Source: Candidatus Heimdallarchaeota archaeon (GTDB taxonomy: Archaea; Asgardarchaeota; Heimdallarchaeia; Hodarchaeales; Hodarchaeaceae). From it: DNA of 64,000 nucleotides. The stretch spans positions 545,849 to 609,848 of the forward strand of contig RDOB01000002.1 in assembly GCA_011364965.1 (NCBI GenBank), read 5' to 3'. Shown here piece by piece: positions 20,754 through 31,200 of this stretch. Positions within the stretch are counted from its first letter, which is position 1, and the number at the start of each line of letters is the position of its first letter. The notes below the pieces were generated by a model that saw only the letters and a program-made list of their open reading frames with translations, did no database searches and was not told the DNA's origin. The position numbers and the translations under genes were made by a program.

Positions 20754-21131
20754 ATGGTAAATGAGGATCTATTAAGAACATTATTTGTTAAAAAATCGCT
20801 TAAAAATACCGAAAATGGTTTCCAGATGCAGATGCAAAACAGTATTAGTGATGCTACTATCATTGAACCAATAAAAGTTGAAATTTCAGGTGAAGGAGTA
20901 GATAAAGAGAAGTATAAGGATTTTATAATCGATTTAAATGGCGAGAAAGTCGAGAATAAAACAATTAGCGAATCCAATCCCGCTAAATTCTCAGTTAAAG
21001 CTCTAGCGACTTTAATATTCAATAGAGACAGTCCATTGCCAGAAGGGAAATATAAAATTCGGTTTACAAAGCTTCTGACTGAAGAATATGGTGATATTCC
21101 TTTCACAATGAAGGAAAGAATACGAGACTAG
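20754..21131 (+). CDS. Hypothetical protein, 125 aa
   Basis: ORF with ATG start filling the gap between neighbouring genes; no recognised motif. Confidence 0.5.
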   Translation: MVNEDLLRTLFVKKSLKNTENGFQMQMQNSISDATIIEPIKVEISGEGVDKEKYKDFIIDLNGEKVENKTISESNPAKFSVKALATLIFNRDSPLPEGKYKIRFTKLLTEEYGDIPFTMKERIRD

Positions 21132-21330
21132 CTAATCTCTTTATTCTATTTTTTTATTTCAATTTACTTGATCCTTTTCAACTTCAATAAGCAGAAATTC
21201 TAGATAAAAATCTTGAATTTTGATTTATTCATTCAAATCTTAGATCCCTAGAAATATTCTTAAGACTAGACTCCGTGTTCATCCTTCAATTTATTATATT
21301 ATTTTTAGTTTCAGAGGTTGAATTATTAAA

Positions 21331-22707
21331 ATGGACCACAAGCAAAAAAGATTATTTTCAGATGAAGAGATTTTATCTTGGATCGGGGAAGTTACTGATC
21401 AAGAAATAAATGAGGTACACCAAAAATCATTAGTTCCATTTTATGATCAGATTTGGGAATCTGGAGATAGCTCTTATCTTAAGCAATATAAAACAGACAA
21501 AGAGTTTCTTGATTGCACTTCCCAAGCATGGACATCAAATATCGGTTTCTCTAATCCAGATGTTGCGTTTGCAGTGAGCCATCAACTAAAAACGTTAAGT
21601 CATGTTCGTTATGGATTTGCTACAAAACCCCGAATTAAATTCATCCATAAAATCACAAGTTTAACCCCAGGTAACTTGAAAAAAGTAGCAGCGAATGCCA
21701 TGGGTGGTGGAGCTAGCATAGAGGCTGCATTGAGGTTAGCAATGATAAATAAACCTGGAGCTCAACAGTTCTATACCTATACAAGAAGCTACCATGGTAG
21801 TTCCTTAGCGACAATGTCTCTTTCAACACGTTTTGCAGGAGTAACTAGATTCAAACCCTGGGGTCTTGATAGAGTGGCAAAAATACCTTTTCCCTATTGT
21901 TACAGATGTCCTATGGGACAAGAAGGTGAGAATAAGTGCAATTTAGAGTGTTTAGAATTAGCTCAAAATTTAATTGAATATGGATCTGTGGATAAAGTTT
22001 GCGGAATTTTAATGGAACCTATACAAGGCCCAGGAGGACATGTTCCAGCTCCGAAACGATATATCAGAGAGTTGCGAAAATGGACTGAAAAAAACGAGAT
22101 TTTCTTTATCTGGGATGAAAGCCAGCTATTCACTCGGATTGGCCATTGGTTTACTTCTGAATATTATGAAGGTGTGACTCCAGATATAACATGTCTAACG
22201 AAGGCAATAGGAGGATCCCTTCCAATGGGGGTTACAATAGCTCGTGAAGACATCAATGGTTTTAATTCTGCCGAGGAACATAGTACATTTGGAGCGAATC
22301 CTTTAATGTTTGCTGCTAGTATGGTTTTTATGAATTATGTAGAGCGAGCAGACTTATTGAAAAACACTCGTGAACAAGGAGATTACATAACTTCTAAACT
22401 TCGAAATTTACAGAAAAGATATGATTATATTGGGGATATACGGTGCCCCGGATTAATGATTGGGATAGAGCTAGTAAATGATCCAGAAACTAAAACTCCT
22501 GGAAATACTCTGGCAGCGGACCTAGTAGAAGAAGCTATGGATCAAAGGGTAATTTTTGGACTTATGGCTCCAATATCAACTGATTCAGGCAAATTATTTA
22601 GGAATGTGGTCAAAATTAAACCCCCTCTAATAATAACTCGTGAAGAGTCAGATCACATTCTGAATGTCTTTGAATCTTCCTTAGAAGAAGCCATTGATTA
22701 TCTTTAG
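21331..22707 (+). CDS. Class III PLP-dependent aminotransferase
   Basis: Class III signature; 'ILMEPIQGPGGHVPAPKRYIRELRKWTEKNEIFFIWDESQLFTRIGHW...TCLTKAIGGSLPMG'. Confidence 0.9.
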   Translation: MDHKQKRLFSDEEILSWIGEVTDQEINEVHQKSLVPFYDQIWESGDSSYLKQYKTDKEFLDCTSQAWTSNIGFSNPDVAFAVSHQLKTLSHVRYGFATKPRIKFIHKITSLTPGNLKKVAANAMGGGASIEAALRLAMINKPGAQQFYTYTRSYHGSSLATMSLSTRFAGVTRFKPWGLDRVAKIPFPYCYRCPMGQEGENKCNLECLELAQNLIEYGSVDKVCGILMEPIQGPGGHVPAPKRYIRELRKWTEKNEIFFIWDESQLFTRIGHWFTSEYYEGVTPDITCLTKAIGGSLPMGVTIAREDINGFNSAEEHSTFGANPLMFAASMVFMNYVERADLLKNTREQGDYITSKLRNLQKRYDYIGDIRCPGLMIGIELVNDPETKTPGNTLAADLVEEAMDQRVIFGLMAPISTDSGKLFRNVVKIKPPLIITREESDHILNVFESSLEEAIDYL

Positions 22708-22731
22708 TAAAATTTTTTTGAGGTGATATAA

Positions 22732-24336
22732 ATGAGTAATGGATTGTTTTTATCTTATGATTTAGGTACCACTGCAACAAAGGCTGTTCTTATATCCAAT
22801 AATATCAAGTTTCTTGCGTCTTCAGTTGCGCAATATGATACAATTTTTCCTAAACAAGGTTATGCAGAACATGACCCGAAGGATTGGTGGCGTACGCTGA
22901 AATCTACAACTATCGATCTTGTATCAAAGACAAACACCAATCCTGAGGATATTGCAGCAATAACTTTTAGTTCTCAAATGCAAGGTCTGTTACCAGTTGA
23001 TAGAAACTGCAATCCTTTGATGAATGCAATGATCTGGCTTGATGGTCGTGGAGTGAAATATTTAAAAAAGGTATTTCCATGGCCAAGAATAATGGGATAT
23101 AATCCTTATCGTCTATTCCTTAAATTCCTTAAAATAACTGGTGGGTCTCCTGGGTTATCTGGAAAAGATCAGATTCCCAAAATTATATGGTTAAAGCACG
23201 AAGCACCCGACATATACGATCAAACGTACAAATTTTTGGATGTAAAGGATTATATCATATACAAACTGACTGGCGAGGTAGCTACTTCAACTGATCTTGC
23301 ATATGTCTGGTGGTTAATGGATTCTCGCAAAAAAGATGGTAAGCCAATTAATGAATGGTCAAAAAGTTTATGTGAAATGTATAAAATCGACATGGATAAA
23401 TTACCTGAGATTAAAAGGCCTACCGACATTATAGGTAATGTATCAGCTTCAGCTGCCCAAGAATTAGGGCTCAGTACAGGTATTCCAGTTGTCTGTGGCG
23501 CAGGGGATATGACTTCAGGTGCAATTGCCTCGGGTGCTTGTCTAGATGGAGAGCTACATTGTCAGATTGGCACATCAGGTTGGGTTGCAGGTCATGTTCG
23601 TGAAAGAAGAGTAAATATCACCGCATACACTGGATGTGTGGGTAGTGCGCTTCCAGATCAATTTTACCTAGTTACTGGCCATCAAGAAATCGCAGGTGCA
23701 TGTTTGGAATGGGTAAAAAACAATATTCTATATTTTAAGGAGCAATTAGAAGAAACAGAGAAGAAAGAAGTATATCAGATCTTTGATAATCTTGTCTCAG
23801 AATGCGAACCTGGTGCCAAAGGAGATGGTGGAACCTATTTAATGTTCCTCCCGTGGTTGCATGGAGAAAGATGTCCTTTAGATGATGATAATGTAAGAGG
23901 TGGTTTGATTAATCTCAGTTTAGATCATGATCGTCGTCATTTACTTAGAGCAGTTTTTGAGGGAGTAGCAATGAATGCTCGATGGGCTTTAGATACTGTT
24001 GAAAACCTATATTCCTCCGTTGATTGGCTTGCGATTATTGGAGGAGGAGCTAAATCAGATGTTTGGTGTCAGATATATGCAAATGTCATGAATCGCCAAA
24101 TCAAACGTGTTGAAAATCCTCAAGAAGCTGGAGCATTAGGAGCTGGGATAATTGCTAAACTCGCACTTGGAGAAATACGTGATGTGTCCGGGATCAAAGA
24201 ATATTGTCATTATGATCATGAATTCCGACCTGATCCTAAGTATAGAGACCTTTATGATAATCTTTACAAAGAATTTAAACAAATATACAAACAGAATAAA
24301 AATTGGTTTAAGAGGATGAATAAAAACAAGAGTTAA
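22732..24336 (+). CDS. FGGY-family carbohydrate kinase (xylulokinase-like)
   Basis: YDLGTTATKAVL, AITFSSQMQGLLPVD, WLDGR, GAGDMTSGAIASG, IIGGGAKSDVWCQIYANVMNRQI. Confidence 0.9.
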   Translation: MSNGLFLSYDLGTTATKAVLISNNIKFLASSVAQYDTIFPKQGYAEHDPKDWWRTLKSTTIDLVSKTNTNPEDIAAITFSSQMQGLLPVDRNCNPLMNAMIWLDGRGVKYLKKVFPWPRIMGYNPYRLFLKFLKITGGSPGLSGKDQIPKIIWLKHEAPDIYDQTYKFLDVKDYIIYKLTGEVATSTDLAYVWWLMDSRKKDGKPINEWSKSLCEMYKIDMDKLPEIKRPTDIIGNVSASAAQELGLSTGIPVVCGAGDMTSGAIASGACLDGELHCQIGTSGWVAGHVRERRVNITAYTGCVGSALPDQFYLVTGHQEIAGACLEWVKNNILYFKEQLEETEKKEVYQIFDNLVSECEPGAKGDGGTYLMFLPWLHGERCPLDDDNVRGGLINLSLDHDRRHLLRAVFEGVAMNARWALDTVENLYSSVDWLAIIGGGAKSDVWCQIYANVMNRQIKRVENPQEAGALGAGIIAKLALGEIRDVSGIKEYCHYDHEFRPDPKYRDLYDNLYKEFKQIYKQNKNWFKRMNKNKS

Positions 24337-24358
24337 TCGTTAATTATTTGTTTTTATT

Positions 24359-25378
24359 TCATATGCTAGCTTTTGCTAAATCGTTTGGAAATTTCATCTG
24401 TAAATATCCATGTATTTCCGAGCTATCCACGATCTCAGGTTTTATATCAAAGTCAGGGAAGTGCATCCTTGTCCAAAGGACAAGATCTTTTCCGATTTGA
24501 ACACTTTTTCTCATTGAATCTGATTCCTCAACAATTAAAATCACTGAGAAATCAGCTTCTTCGACTCTTACTAACTTATAATTGTCCGAAACTTCATCAT
24601 CACCAGCACTTTCACTGCGTTTCATTAGAATTTCTCTAACTCCAGCTCCAAGACTTGCTTGTGCGAATGTATTTACTGCAGAAAACATGCTAGTAATAAG
24701 AGAGGGATCTTCCATGAGATGTCCGTGGTTTGAATTTGTAGAGCTGCTTCCTACTAATAATCCAGATTCAGTTTGATAAATGCAAACATTATGGATGTTA
24801 ATTGTGGGTAGAATTATCTCACCTGTCATTGTTTCAATAAGCCAATCAAAAGCTTGGTACAGGTTACTTCCAGTCTTTGCGCTCATATGAAAAATGTTAA
24901 CAGCTCGGAATCTACCTTTTTGTTGAATATCGTACAGATCAAAATGCTTTAAAAGTAATACATAAGGGTCTACACCAGATATGTCTGCTTTATTCGCAGC
25001 TATAAGAAGAACTGCTTTTTCAGGAATATCTGGAAGTGCTTTATATAGCGCCGTTTTACTCTCTTCAAAATCCTCCGGTCTTGAACAATCTACAACAAAT
25101 ACAACAGCTCCTGAAAGCCTTACGTAATCTGGCCAAATTTCTTGAAATGTAGTCTGCCCACCTAAGTCGAACGCTTGAAATATGATATTTCTGTACTCAA
25201 ATCGTTCAACGTTCAGTCCCATGGTTCTAAGAGAATCGGCATAAAACTCTCCCGTACGCAATCGGTGGAGAATGGTAGTTTTACCTGCATAAGCTCGACC
25301 GATGAAAGTTATTAGCTCGTTCTTTCCTGCATTAGAGGATTGGATTTTTTTAGAATGTCGGCGGAATAACCTTTTCAG
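24359..25378 (-). CDS. Arf/Rag-like small GTPase with C-terminal longin/roadblock-like domain; ORF extended upstream of the supplied TTG start to include the P-loop
   Basis: Upstream in-frame translation ...LKRLFRRHSKKIQSSNAGKNELITFIGRAYAGKTTILHRLRTGEF supplies G1 (GRAYAGKT); G3 FDLGGQ; G4 NKAD; G5 SAKTG; C-terminal about 150 aa 'NVCIYQTESGLLVGSSS...DFSVILIVEES' longin-like. Start codon unresolved (CTG candidate; in-frame TAA at 25388-25390). Confidence 0.75.
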   Translation of the reverse strand: MKRLFRRHSKKIQSSNAGKNELITFIGRAYAGKTTILHRLRTGEFYADSLRTMGLNVERFEYRNIIFQAFDLGGQTTFQEIWPDYVRLSGAVVFVVDCSRPEDFEESKTALYKALPDIPEKAVLLIAANKADISGVDPYVLLLKHFDLYDIQQKGRFRAVNIFHMSAKTGSNLYQAFDWLIETMTGEIILPTINIHNVCIYQTESGLLVGSSSTNSNHGHLMEDPSLITSMFSAVNTFAQASLGAGVREILMKRSESAGDDEVSDNYKLVRVEEADFSVILIVEESDSMRKSVQIGKDLVLWTRMHFPDFDIKPEIVDSSEIHGYLQMKFPNDLAKASI

Positions 25379-25642
25379 TAATGAGATTTATTATTCCTCC
25401 TTGGAGGTTTCGAAAATTTCAGATTTCTTTGCATGTAGTATTCAATCATCATTTTCTATAATTGTTTCTAGATATTCTGTCTGTATTTTTATAGTAGGTT
25501 CATCCTATATAAGGCGTGGGGAAAGGATTGAAGAGGTAATTTAAATAACAATAGATAAGTTGCGCGAAATGAATTTGATTGACATCATTTCAAACTTTTT
25601 TTTGCCAGTAATTGAAAATTGCAACAGCTAGACGGTGTAAAA

Positions 25643-26434
25643 ATGCTAAAAATTGAGAATCTAAAGGTTGAAGTTACTGATGAACCTGATAAGGTGATAT
25701 TGGATGATTTAAATCTAAATATACCCGAAGGAGAAGTACATGTACTATTTGGGCCAAATGGATCTGGCAAATCGACTCTTCTACAAACTATCATGGGTTT
25801 CCCAGCATATAGAGTGCTTGAGGGTTCTATTCTATTTCGAGGTGAGGATATTACAAATAAATCAATTACAGAGAGAGCAAAGCTCGGACTAGGAATCAGT
25901 ATGCAAAGACCTCCAAACATTCCTGGATTAAAATTACAAAAACTTGCTGAATTCTTAGTCAATCAGCGAAGAGAAACTACTGCTGAAATCGGATACATTG
26001 CTAAAAAGTTGGAAATGCGAGAATTTCTCTCTCGAGATTTAAATGTACACTTCTCAGGAGGTGAAATTAAACGTTCGGAGTTATTACAACTCCTTTTGCA
26101 AGCACCTAAATTCATTCTCCTAGATGAACCTGAATCAGGAGTTGATATTCAGGCACTTAAGCTAATTGGGGAGATGACCAATGTTCTTCTTGGTACTTCT
26201 CCAAGACAACCCACTTATCCATGGGATAAAAGTCGAGGGGGACTAGTTATTACTCATACAGGTCATATTCTGGATTATATTCATGTTGATCGAGGCCATG
26301 TAATGTGTCATGGTCATATTGGTTGCTCGGGAACACCATCGCGACTTCTAGACGATATTCGTAATTTAGGTTACCCTGAGTGTGCTAAATGTCATCGATT
26401 CACATCTAAAGACTTAAGTTTAAAAATAACTTGA
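25643..26434 (+). CDS. sufC: Fe-S cluster assembly ATPase SufC
   Basis: ABC ATPase: FGPNGSGKSTLL, FSGGEIKRSELLQLL, FILLDEPESGVD; adjacent SufB. Confidence 0.92.
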   Translation: MLKIENLKVEVTDEPDKVILDDLNLNIPEGEVHVLFGPNGSGKSTLLQTIMGFPAYRVLEGSILFRGEDITNKSITERAKLGLGISMQRPPNIPGLKLQKLAEFLVNQRRETTAEIGYIAKKLEMREFLSRDLNVHFSGGEIKRSELLQLLLQAPKFILLDEPESGVDIQALKLIGEMTNVLLGTSPRQPTYPWDKSRGGLVITHTGHILDYIHVDRGHVMCHGHIGCSGTPSRLLDDIRNLGYPECAKCHRFTSKDLSLKIT

Positions 26435-26446
26435 AGAGGAATTTCA

Positions 26447-27664
26447 TTGGATCCAAAAAACAGCTTTAAGCAAAAAGCAAAAGAAGCTAGAGATAAAAAA
26501 GCAATTTACGGTGATGATATTGATCTTACAAAGTATTCTAATCCTCAACCTCATATCCATAAGGAAATTGACGACCTTTCCGATTTAAAAAGCCATAAGA
26601 ATCTCAAAATCCTCAGAAAATCTGGATTTTCAGAGAACGATAGCCGTGTATCTGGTAGTTATCTGCAATATGATTTTGATACAATTTGTCATAAAAATAA
26701 TGATTCTGGAGTTGAAGTTTTACCTATTGATGTTGCTCTTGAGGAGTATTCAGATTGGATCCAGGATTATTGGTGGAAAAATATTGCTATTGATACTGAT
26801 AAATTTACAGCTAACACCGAATTAAATATGACTCGTGGCTATTTTATCAGAGCTAAGGCTGGTGCTAAGATAACATATCCGTTACAGTCATGTCTTTTTA
26901 TATCCCGTAACTTTGGAGCTCAAAATGTTCACAATATTGTTATTGCAGAGGAAAAAAGCGATATACATATAATTACTGGATGTGCAACTTCAGCAAAAGC
27001 AGGTTTGCATATTGGTGTATCAGAATTTTATGTAAAAGAGGGAGCAGCATTAACATTCACAATGGTTCATAATTGGGCTGAGAATTTTTATGTTCGCCCA
27101 CGAACGGTAACAACAGTCGCTGCTGGAGGGAAATTTAATAGCAATTATATCGCTCTTGAGCCTGTGAAGTCTTTACAACTTTTTCCAACAACAATACTCA
27201 AAGAGGACGCCACAGCTCGATATAATAGCATATTATATGGACATCCAAATACTATAATGGATGTGGGTGGTAAAGTAATTTTGGAGGGAAACGGAGCCCG
27301 TGCAGAAGTTCTTTCTCGAGCGGTAAGTGCTGGAGGGAAAATTATAGCGAGAGGGATTCTTGATGGAAAAGCTTCAGGTATAAAAGCCCATTTAGCATGT
27401 GATGGATTAATATTGGCCGAAAGCGGAATTATCCATGCTGTTCCTGAATTGATTGCTGATAGACCTGACCTTGAAATGTCTCATGAAGCTTCAATTGGTA
27501 AGATTGGAGAAGATCAGTTAAATTATCTAATGGCTCGTGGAATGACTGAAGAAGAAGCAACTGATGCGATTGTAAGGGGATTTCTAAGCATTGATATAAC
27601 AGGATTGAGACCCGAAATAGCAGCAGAACTTGAAAAGATGACAACATTACCTAAAGGATACTAA
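26447..27664 (+). CDS. sufB: Fe-S cluster assembly scaffold SufB/SufD
   Basis: C-terminal 'HEASIGKIGEDQLNYLMARGMTEEEATDAIVRGFL'; beta-helix core; TTG start 12 nt after sufC stop. Confidence 0.92.
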   Translation: MDPKNSFKQKAKEARDKKAIYGDDIDLTKYSNPQPHIHKEIDDLSDLKSHKNLKILRKSGFSENDSRVSGSYLQYDFDTICHKNNDSGVEVLPIDVALEEYSDWIQDYWWKNIAIDTDKFTANTELNMTRGYFIRAKAGAKITYPLQSCLFISRNFGAQNVHNIVIAEEKSDIHIITGCATSAKAGLHIGVSEFYVKEGAALTFTMVHNWAENFYVRPRTVTTVAAGGKFNSNYIALEPVKSLQLFPTTILKEDATARYNSILYGHPNTIMDVGGKVILEGNGARAEVLSRAVSAGGKIIARGILDGKASGIKAHLACDGLILAESGIIHAVPELIADRPDLEMSHEASIGKIGEDQLNYLMARGMTEEEATDAIVRGFLSIDITGLRPEIAAELEKMTTLPKGY

Positions 27665-28938
27665 TTATTTCTCTGTTGAGATGTTATTTTCCTAAATATT
27701 ATCATGAATAGAAGGATAAGAAGCCAACAAACAATTGCAACAATACTCAGAAAAAGAAAACTTGCATTGAATCCAATTTCATCTGCTAAATAACCAAAAA
27801 TTGTTGGTGCAATCGCTCCTGTAAGCGTGGCGCCTGAAAACAAAAGACCAAAAGCTGCTGCCATTCCATGTGATGTCCCTGTAATTTCTGCTAAAATTGT
27901 TGGCAAAATTGCAGCCCCCAAAAAAAAGAAAAAGGTTAAAGTAACATATTCCGCCAATAGTAGAGGTGATTCGTGTGTGGGAGTGAGAATTAAGAGAAAT
28001 AGTAAAAATGCGGCAACTGTGTTCGAAATAAAGATGGTTTTCGCTCGAAATTGAATTCGTTGATTCCTAGTTGCTCCACGAAGAGCTTTTCGATTATTTA
28101 AAACACCAATTATGAAGGTTGCGAATGCTCCTATACCTAAAACAACACCTGAAAACAGTGAAGCTTCAATATTAGAAAATAAAAATGCATCAGAGAAAAC
28201 AACTGTTGTAAAATAGGAAAGCGATCGAAAGACTGGTGCCCGCGCGGCTGAAATAAATACCAGCAATAAACTTAGAATGAGTACCTGTTGATTTGTGAAT
28301 TTTATTTCATTTATTTGTTCGTTTTTAGTATAGTTATTCAAAGATTCATGAAGTTCTGGGGAATTAGGGAATATGAAACCAAACAAAAATCCTGCTATTA
28401 ATTGGTAAATTGAGAATAGTATAAATGCAATTCTCCAATTAAATAGAACTGCAAAAACCATAGCAATAACTGGAGTGATGGCAGATCCCATATTGCCAGA
28501 TACTGCATTCACCCCCATATTTCGATCTTTATTGGGCATGGTATTCAAAAAGTTAAATGCAAGTGGATGATATGATGAAAGTGCCACCCCTAAAATAATT
28601 GTTGCTATTGCTAGGTCAGTGAAAGAGTTAGCTAGCGACATCAAGAATCCAAAGAATCCAATCAAAATCATTCCAATCCAAATTAAATGCTTTCTCCACA
28701 CTGGTCGATTATCCCCAATATACCCTATAGCAGGTGACAGAAAAACAAGCATGATCATAGGGATTGATCCTAGTATTCCCCGTTCTGTTTGAGTAAGAAG
28801 AATATCTGTTTGAAGATATATCAACAGAGCTGGTGTGAGATAATTTCCAACGTGATTAGAAAAATGCCCTATGCTCGTCCAAAGTAGAATATGCCTTTCC
28901 ATTGAATGAGAAGTTTCCGAACTCTGTGTTATTGCCAA
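27661..28938 (-). CDS. Major facilitator superfamily transporter
   Basis: 12-TM-like hydrophobic profile; motif 'PAIGYIGDNRPVWRKHLI'. Confidence 0.85.
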   Translation of the reverse strand: MAITQSSETSHSMERHILLWTSIGHFSNHVGNYLTPALLIYLQTDILLTQTERGILGSIPMIMLVFLSPAIGYIGDNRPVWRKHLIWIGMILIGFFGFLMSLANSFTDLAIATIILGVALSSYHPLAFNFLNTMPNKDRNMGVNAVSGNMGSAITPVIAMVFAVLFNWRIAFILFSIYQLIAGFLFGFIFPNSPELHESLNNYTKNEQINEIKFTNQQVLILSLLLVFISAARAPVFRSLSYFTTVVFSDAFLFSNIEASLFSGVVLGIGAFATFIIGVLNNRKALRGATRNQRIQFRAKTIFISNTVAAFLLFLLILTPTHESPLLLAEYVTLTFFFFLGAAILPTILAEITGTSHGMAAAFGLLFSGATLTGAIAPTIFGYLADEIGFNASFLFLSIVAIVCWLLILLFMIIFRKITSQQRNN

Positions 28939-29145
28939 ATTAGATCCACTCTAAGATACTGAATATTCATATATCAAGTTTAAAATCGAAAACGACACTT
29001 TAAGAAAGGTTTTAAAAAAACACTGCGTGTTTATGCAATGAATTTCTTTTATTCTGTTGCTTAAATGATTGGTTCGATTAAAATAACCGTAAAAAATACA
29101 CAAAATTGAATTTTTGCTATTCTAACATTTTAGAGCGAGGAAAAA

Positions 29146-29847
29146 ATGAACAAAGGAAGAGCTTTAGCTACCATAATGGTTATATTGGGCGTTTTATGTT
29201 TAATTTTTGGTATTCTTAGCATTACTTTTCTTCAGGTGTCAATAGCTGAAGTAGATGCGACTGAATCTAACACATCTGATTATTTCTATCTAAGAGGAAA
29301 AATTAGTTATTATATAACAATAGTTGGTTCAAAGTCACCGTGGGGATATGGTTCTGGTAATCTTGAAATAATCTCCACAACCAGGATTTATTCTGAAACT
29401 ACATTAATTACCTACAGTTTCGATGGTACAGCAGATTTGTCAATCATTACTATTGGATCGATAACTGTACCGATATCTGGCCAGTATCAGCTTATTTTTA
29501 CTCCTCTAGAAACATATCTTTCAGGGGGAAGTGTAAAAATAGCGATTCAAGAATCCTTAATCCATTCATTAATCGGAATTGATGATATTCAGCTGATAAT
29601 TCTCGCATTTCCTTTAATTATTGGCGGATTAATTTTAAGGTTCGCTATAGGGAAAAATATTTCTACTTCAGAAGTTCATTATACACATGATATCAACAAT
29701 GAAGATAAACAAACATGGGATAATGATATTGACTTAGATTTCAATCATAAAGAACTGATATTTAAAAAAGTAAAGTGTCCAACATGTGGAATCCCATCTG
29801 ACAGTCTTTACTGTCATAATTGCGGTACTCAAGTAAGGGAATATTAA
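29146..29847 (+). CDS. Membrane protein with C-terminal zinc ribbon
   Basis: Two hydrophobic segments; KCPTCGIPSDSLYCHNCGTQV at C-terminus. Confidence 0.65.
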   Translation: MNKGRALATIMVILGVLCLIFGILSITFLQVSIAEVDATESNTSDYFYLRGKISYYITIVGSKSPWGYGSGNLEIISTTRIYSETTLITYSFDGTADLSIITIGSITVPISGQYQLIFTPLETYLSGGSVKIAIQESLIHSLIGIDDIQLIILAFPLIIGGLILRFAIGKNISTSEVHYTHDINNEDKQTWDNDIDLDFNHKELIFKKVKCPTCGIPSDSLYCHNCGTQVREY

Positions 29848-29869
29848 ATGACAGGTTTACTGAAATCAA

Positions 29870-30913
29870 TTAGAAAAAATCATCAAGCTTTCTATCTTCA
29901 AACTTCTCTAGATTACTACAATCCGAGAAATACCTGTTTAAAATGGGTAGATTTAAATCTAATTCCTTTAACGTCTCTTTTAGAATCTCTAACTCAACTT
30001 GTTCTTTTTTTGTGAATTTAAAAGTGCATGATTCCTTTAAAAAGTCATAATCGAGTTTTTGACACAACTTTGTCAAAATTGAAGCTGTTAATTCTAAATG
30101 AGGAAGTAGAATCGTAGGTGTTAATCTTGGTTGAGCATTCAAAACTGTATTTCGTATTATATTTTTTCTTGGATATTTTTCATAACCAAAAGATACTTTT
30201 CCTAAACTATTTGCCGCTGCAAGTGTGCTTCCCGTTCCTGCAAATGGATCGAGGACAGTTTCCGCGTTAGTTAACTGAATGCATTTATAAGGGAGCTCTA
30301 TTGGGAAGGGAGCTTCATGTCCCTTCTTTATTGTAGATCCTGTAGTCTGTAAATATGGAATTAACCACACATTTCCCGGATCACGGAGGTTCTCTTCAGA
30401 ATATCTTCCGATATTTGAACGATCTGCGTAAGGAATTCCGATTGCTTTTGGATATAAACGGTACTTTTTCTTGTTTTTGACTAAGAGAAAAATACTCTCC
30501 CAAACATTATTTAATCTTCTATTTCCTCCTGATGGGGTGTAATGGCCTTTTCCAAGTAATGATTTAACCCAGATTATTGTTTGAATTCGGAAAAACCCAA
30601 CGTTTGAAGTGAGGTTGACAACTTCCTCACTTAAGCCTTGATCATTAGCTGAATCACCAATATTGAGAAAAAAAGTTCCCTCAGGTTTCAAAACTCGAAA
30701 ACACTCTGTCCAAACATTGGTTAAAAGTTGATAGTATTCGCTTTTAGACTTTTTATCGTTATAAATCCCCCCTGAATCGTCCGAGTAAACTTTCCCTCGG
30801 TTATAGGGAGGGGATGTAATTATTACATCTATTGAATTGTCTTCTAGCTCTGACATCTTTTCTGAGCTTTTAAAATATACCGTTGATTTACCTAATTTCT
30901 CAAGGTTGACCAT
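29870..30913 (-). CDS. Site-specific DNA methyltransferase (N4-cytosine/N6-adenine beta-class)
   Basis: DVIITSPPYNRGK catalytic motif and VLDPFAGTGSTLAAA SAM motif. Confidence 0.9.
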   Translation of the reverse strand: MVNLEKLGKSTVYFKSSEKMSELEDNSIDVIITSPPYNRGKVYSDDSGGIYNDKKSKSEYYQLLTNVWTECFRVLKPEGTFFLNIGDSANDQGLSEEVVNLTSNVGFFRIQTIIWVKSLLGKGHYTPSGGNRRLNNVWESIFLLVKNKKKYRLYPKAIGIPYADRSNIGRYSEENLRDPGNVWLIPYLQTTGSTIKKGHEAPFPIELPYKCIQLTNAETVLDPFAGTGSTLAAANSLGKVSFGYEKYPRKNIIRNTVLNAQPRLTPTILLPHLELTASILTKLCQKLDYDFLKESCTFKFTKKEQVELEILKETLKELDLNLPILNRYFSDCSNLEKFEDRKLDDFF

Positions 30914-31200
30914 ACTTAACTACTCGAGTGTTTATATCGCCAATTTGCTAGCTTTTAGGGAGAAAAGGATCTAAAATTTCCAGTAATAGAGGAGGATAGA
31001 AATAATTTTGAATCCTCCGTATAGCTATTTCAGATTAAATATCAATATTATACAATAAGGTTAATATTTTCAATTTTTTCTTGTTTGAACTGCATCGTAA
31101 GTGTATGATTATTCAAGATAACAGTTAAAACACTTGTTTTTCTTGTCTTTAGTAATACAGTTACGAATATTGCACTGTAAACATCAATAACGTGAAAAAA

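Noticed and set aside
25302-25544. Plus-strand ORF of 80 aa
   Set aside because: Overlaps the P-loop-encoding 5' end of the minus-strand GTPase; no recognisable domain.
25585-25962. 125-aa minus-strand ORF
   Set aside because: Antisense to sufC.
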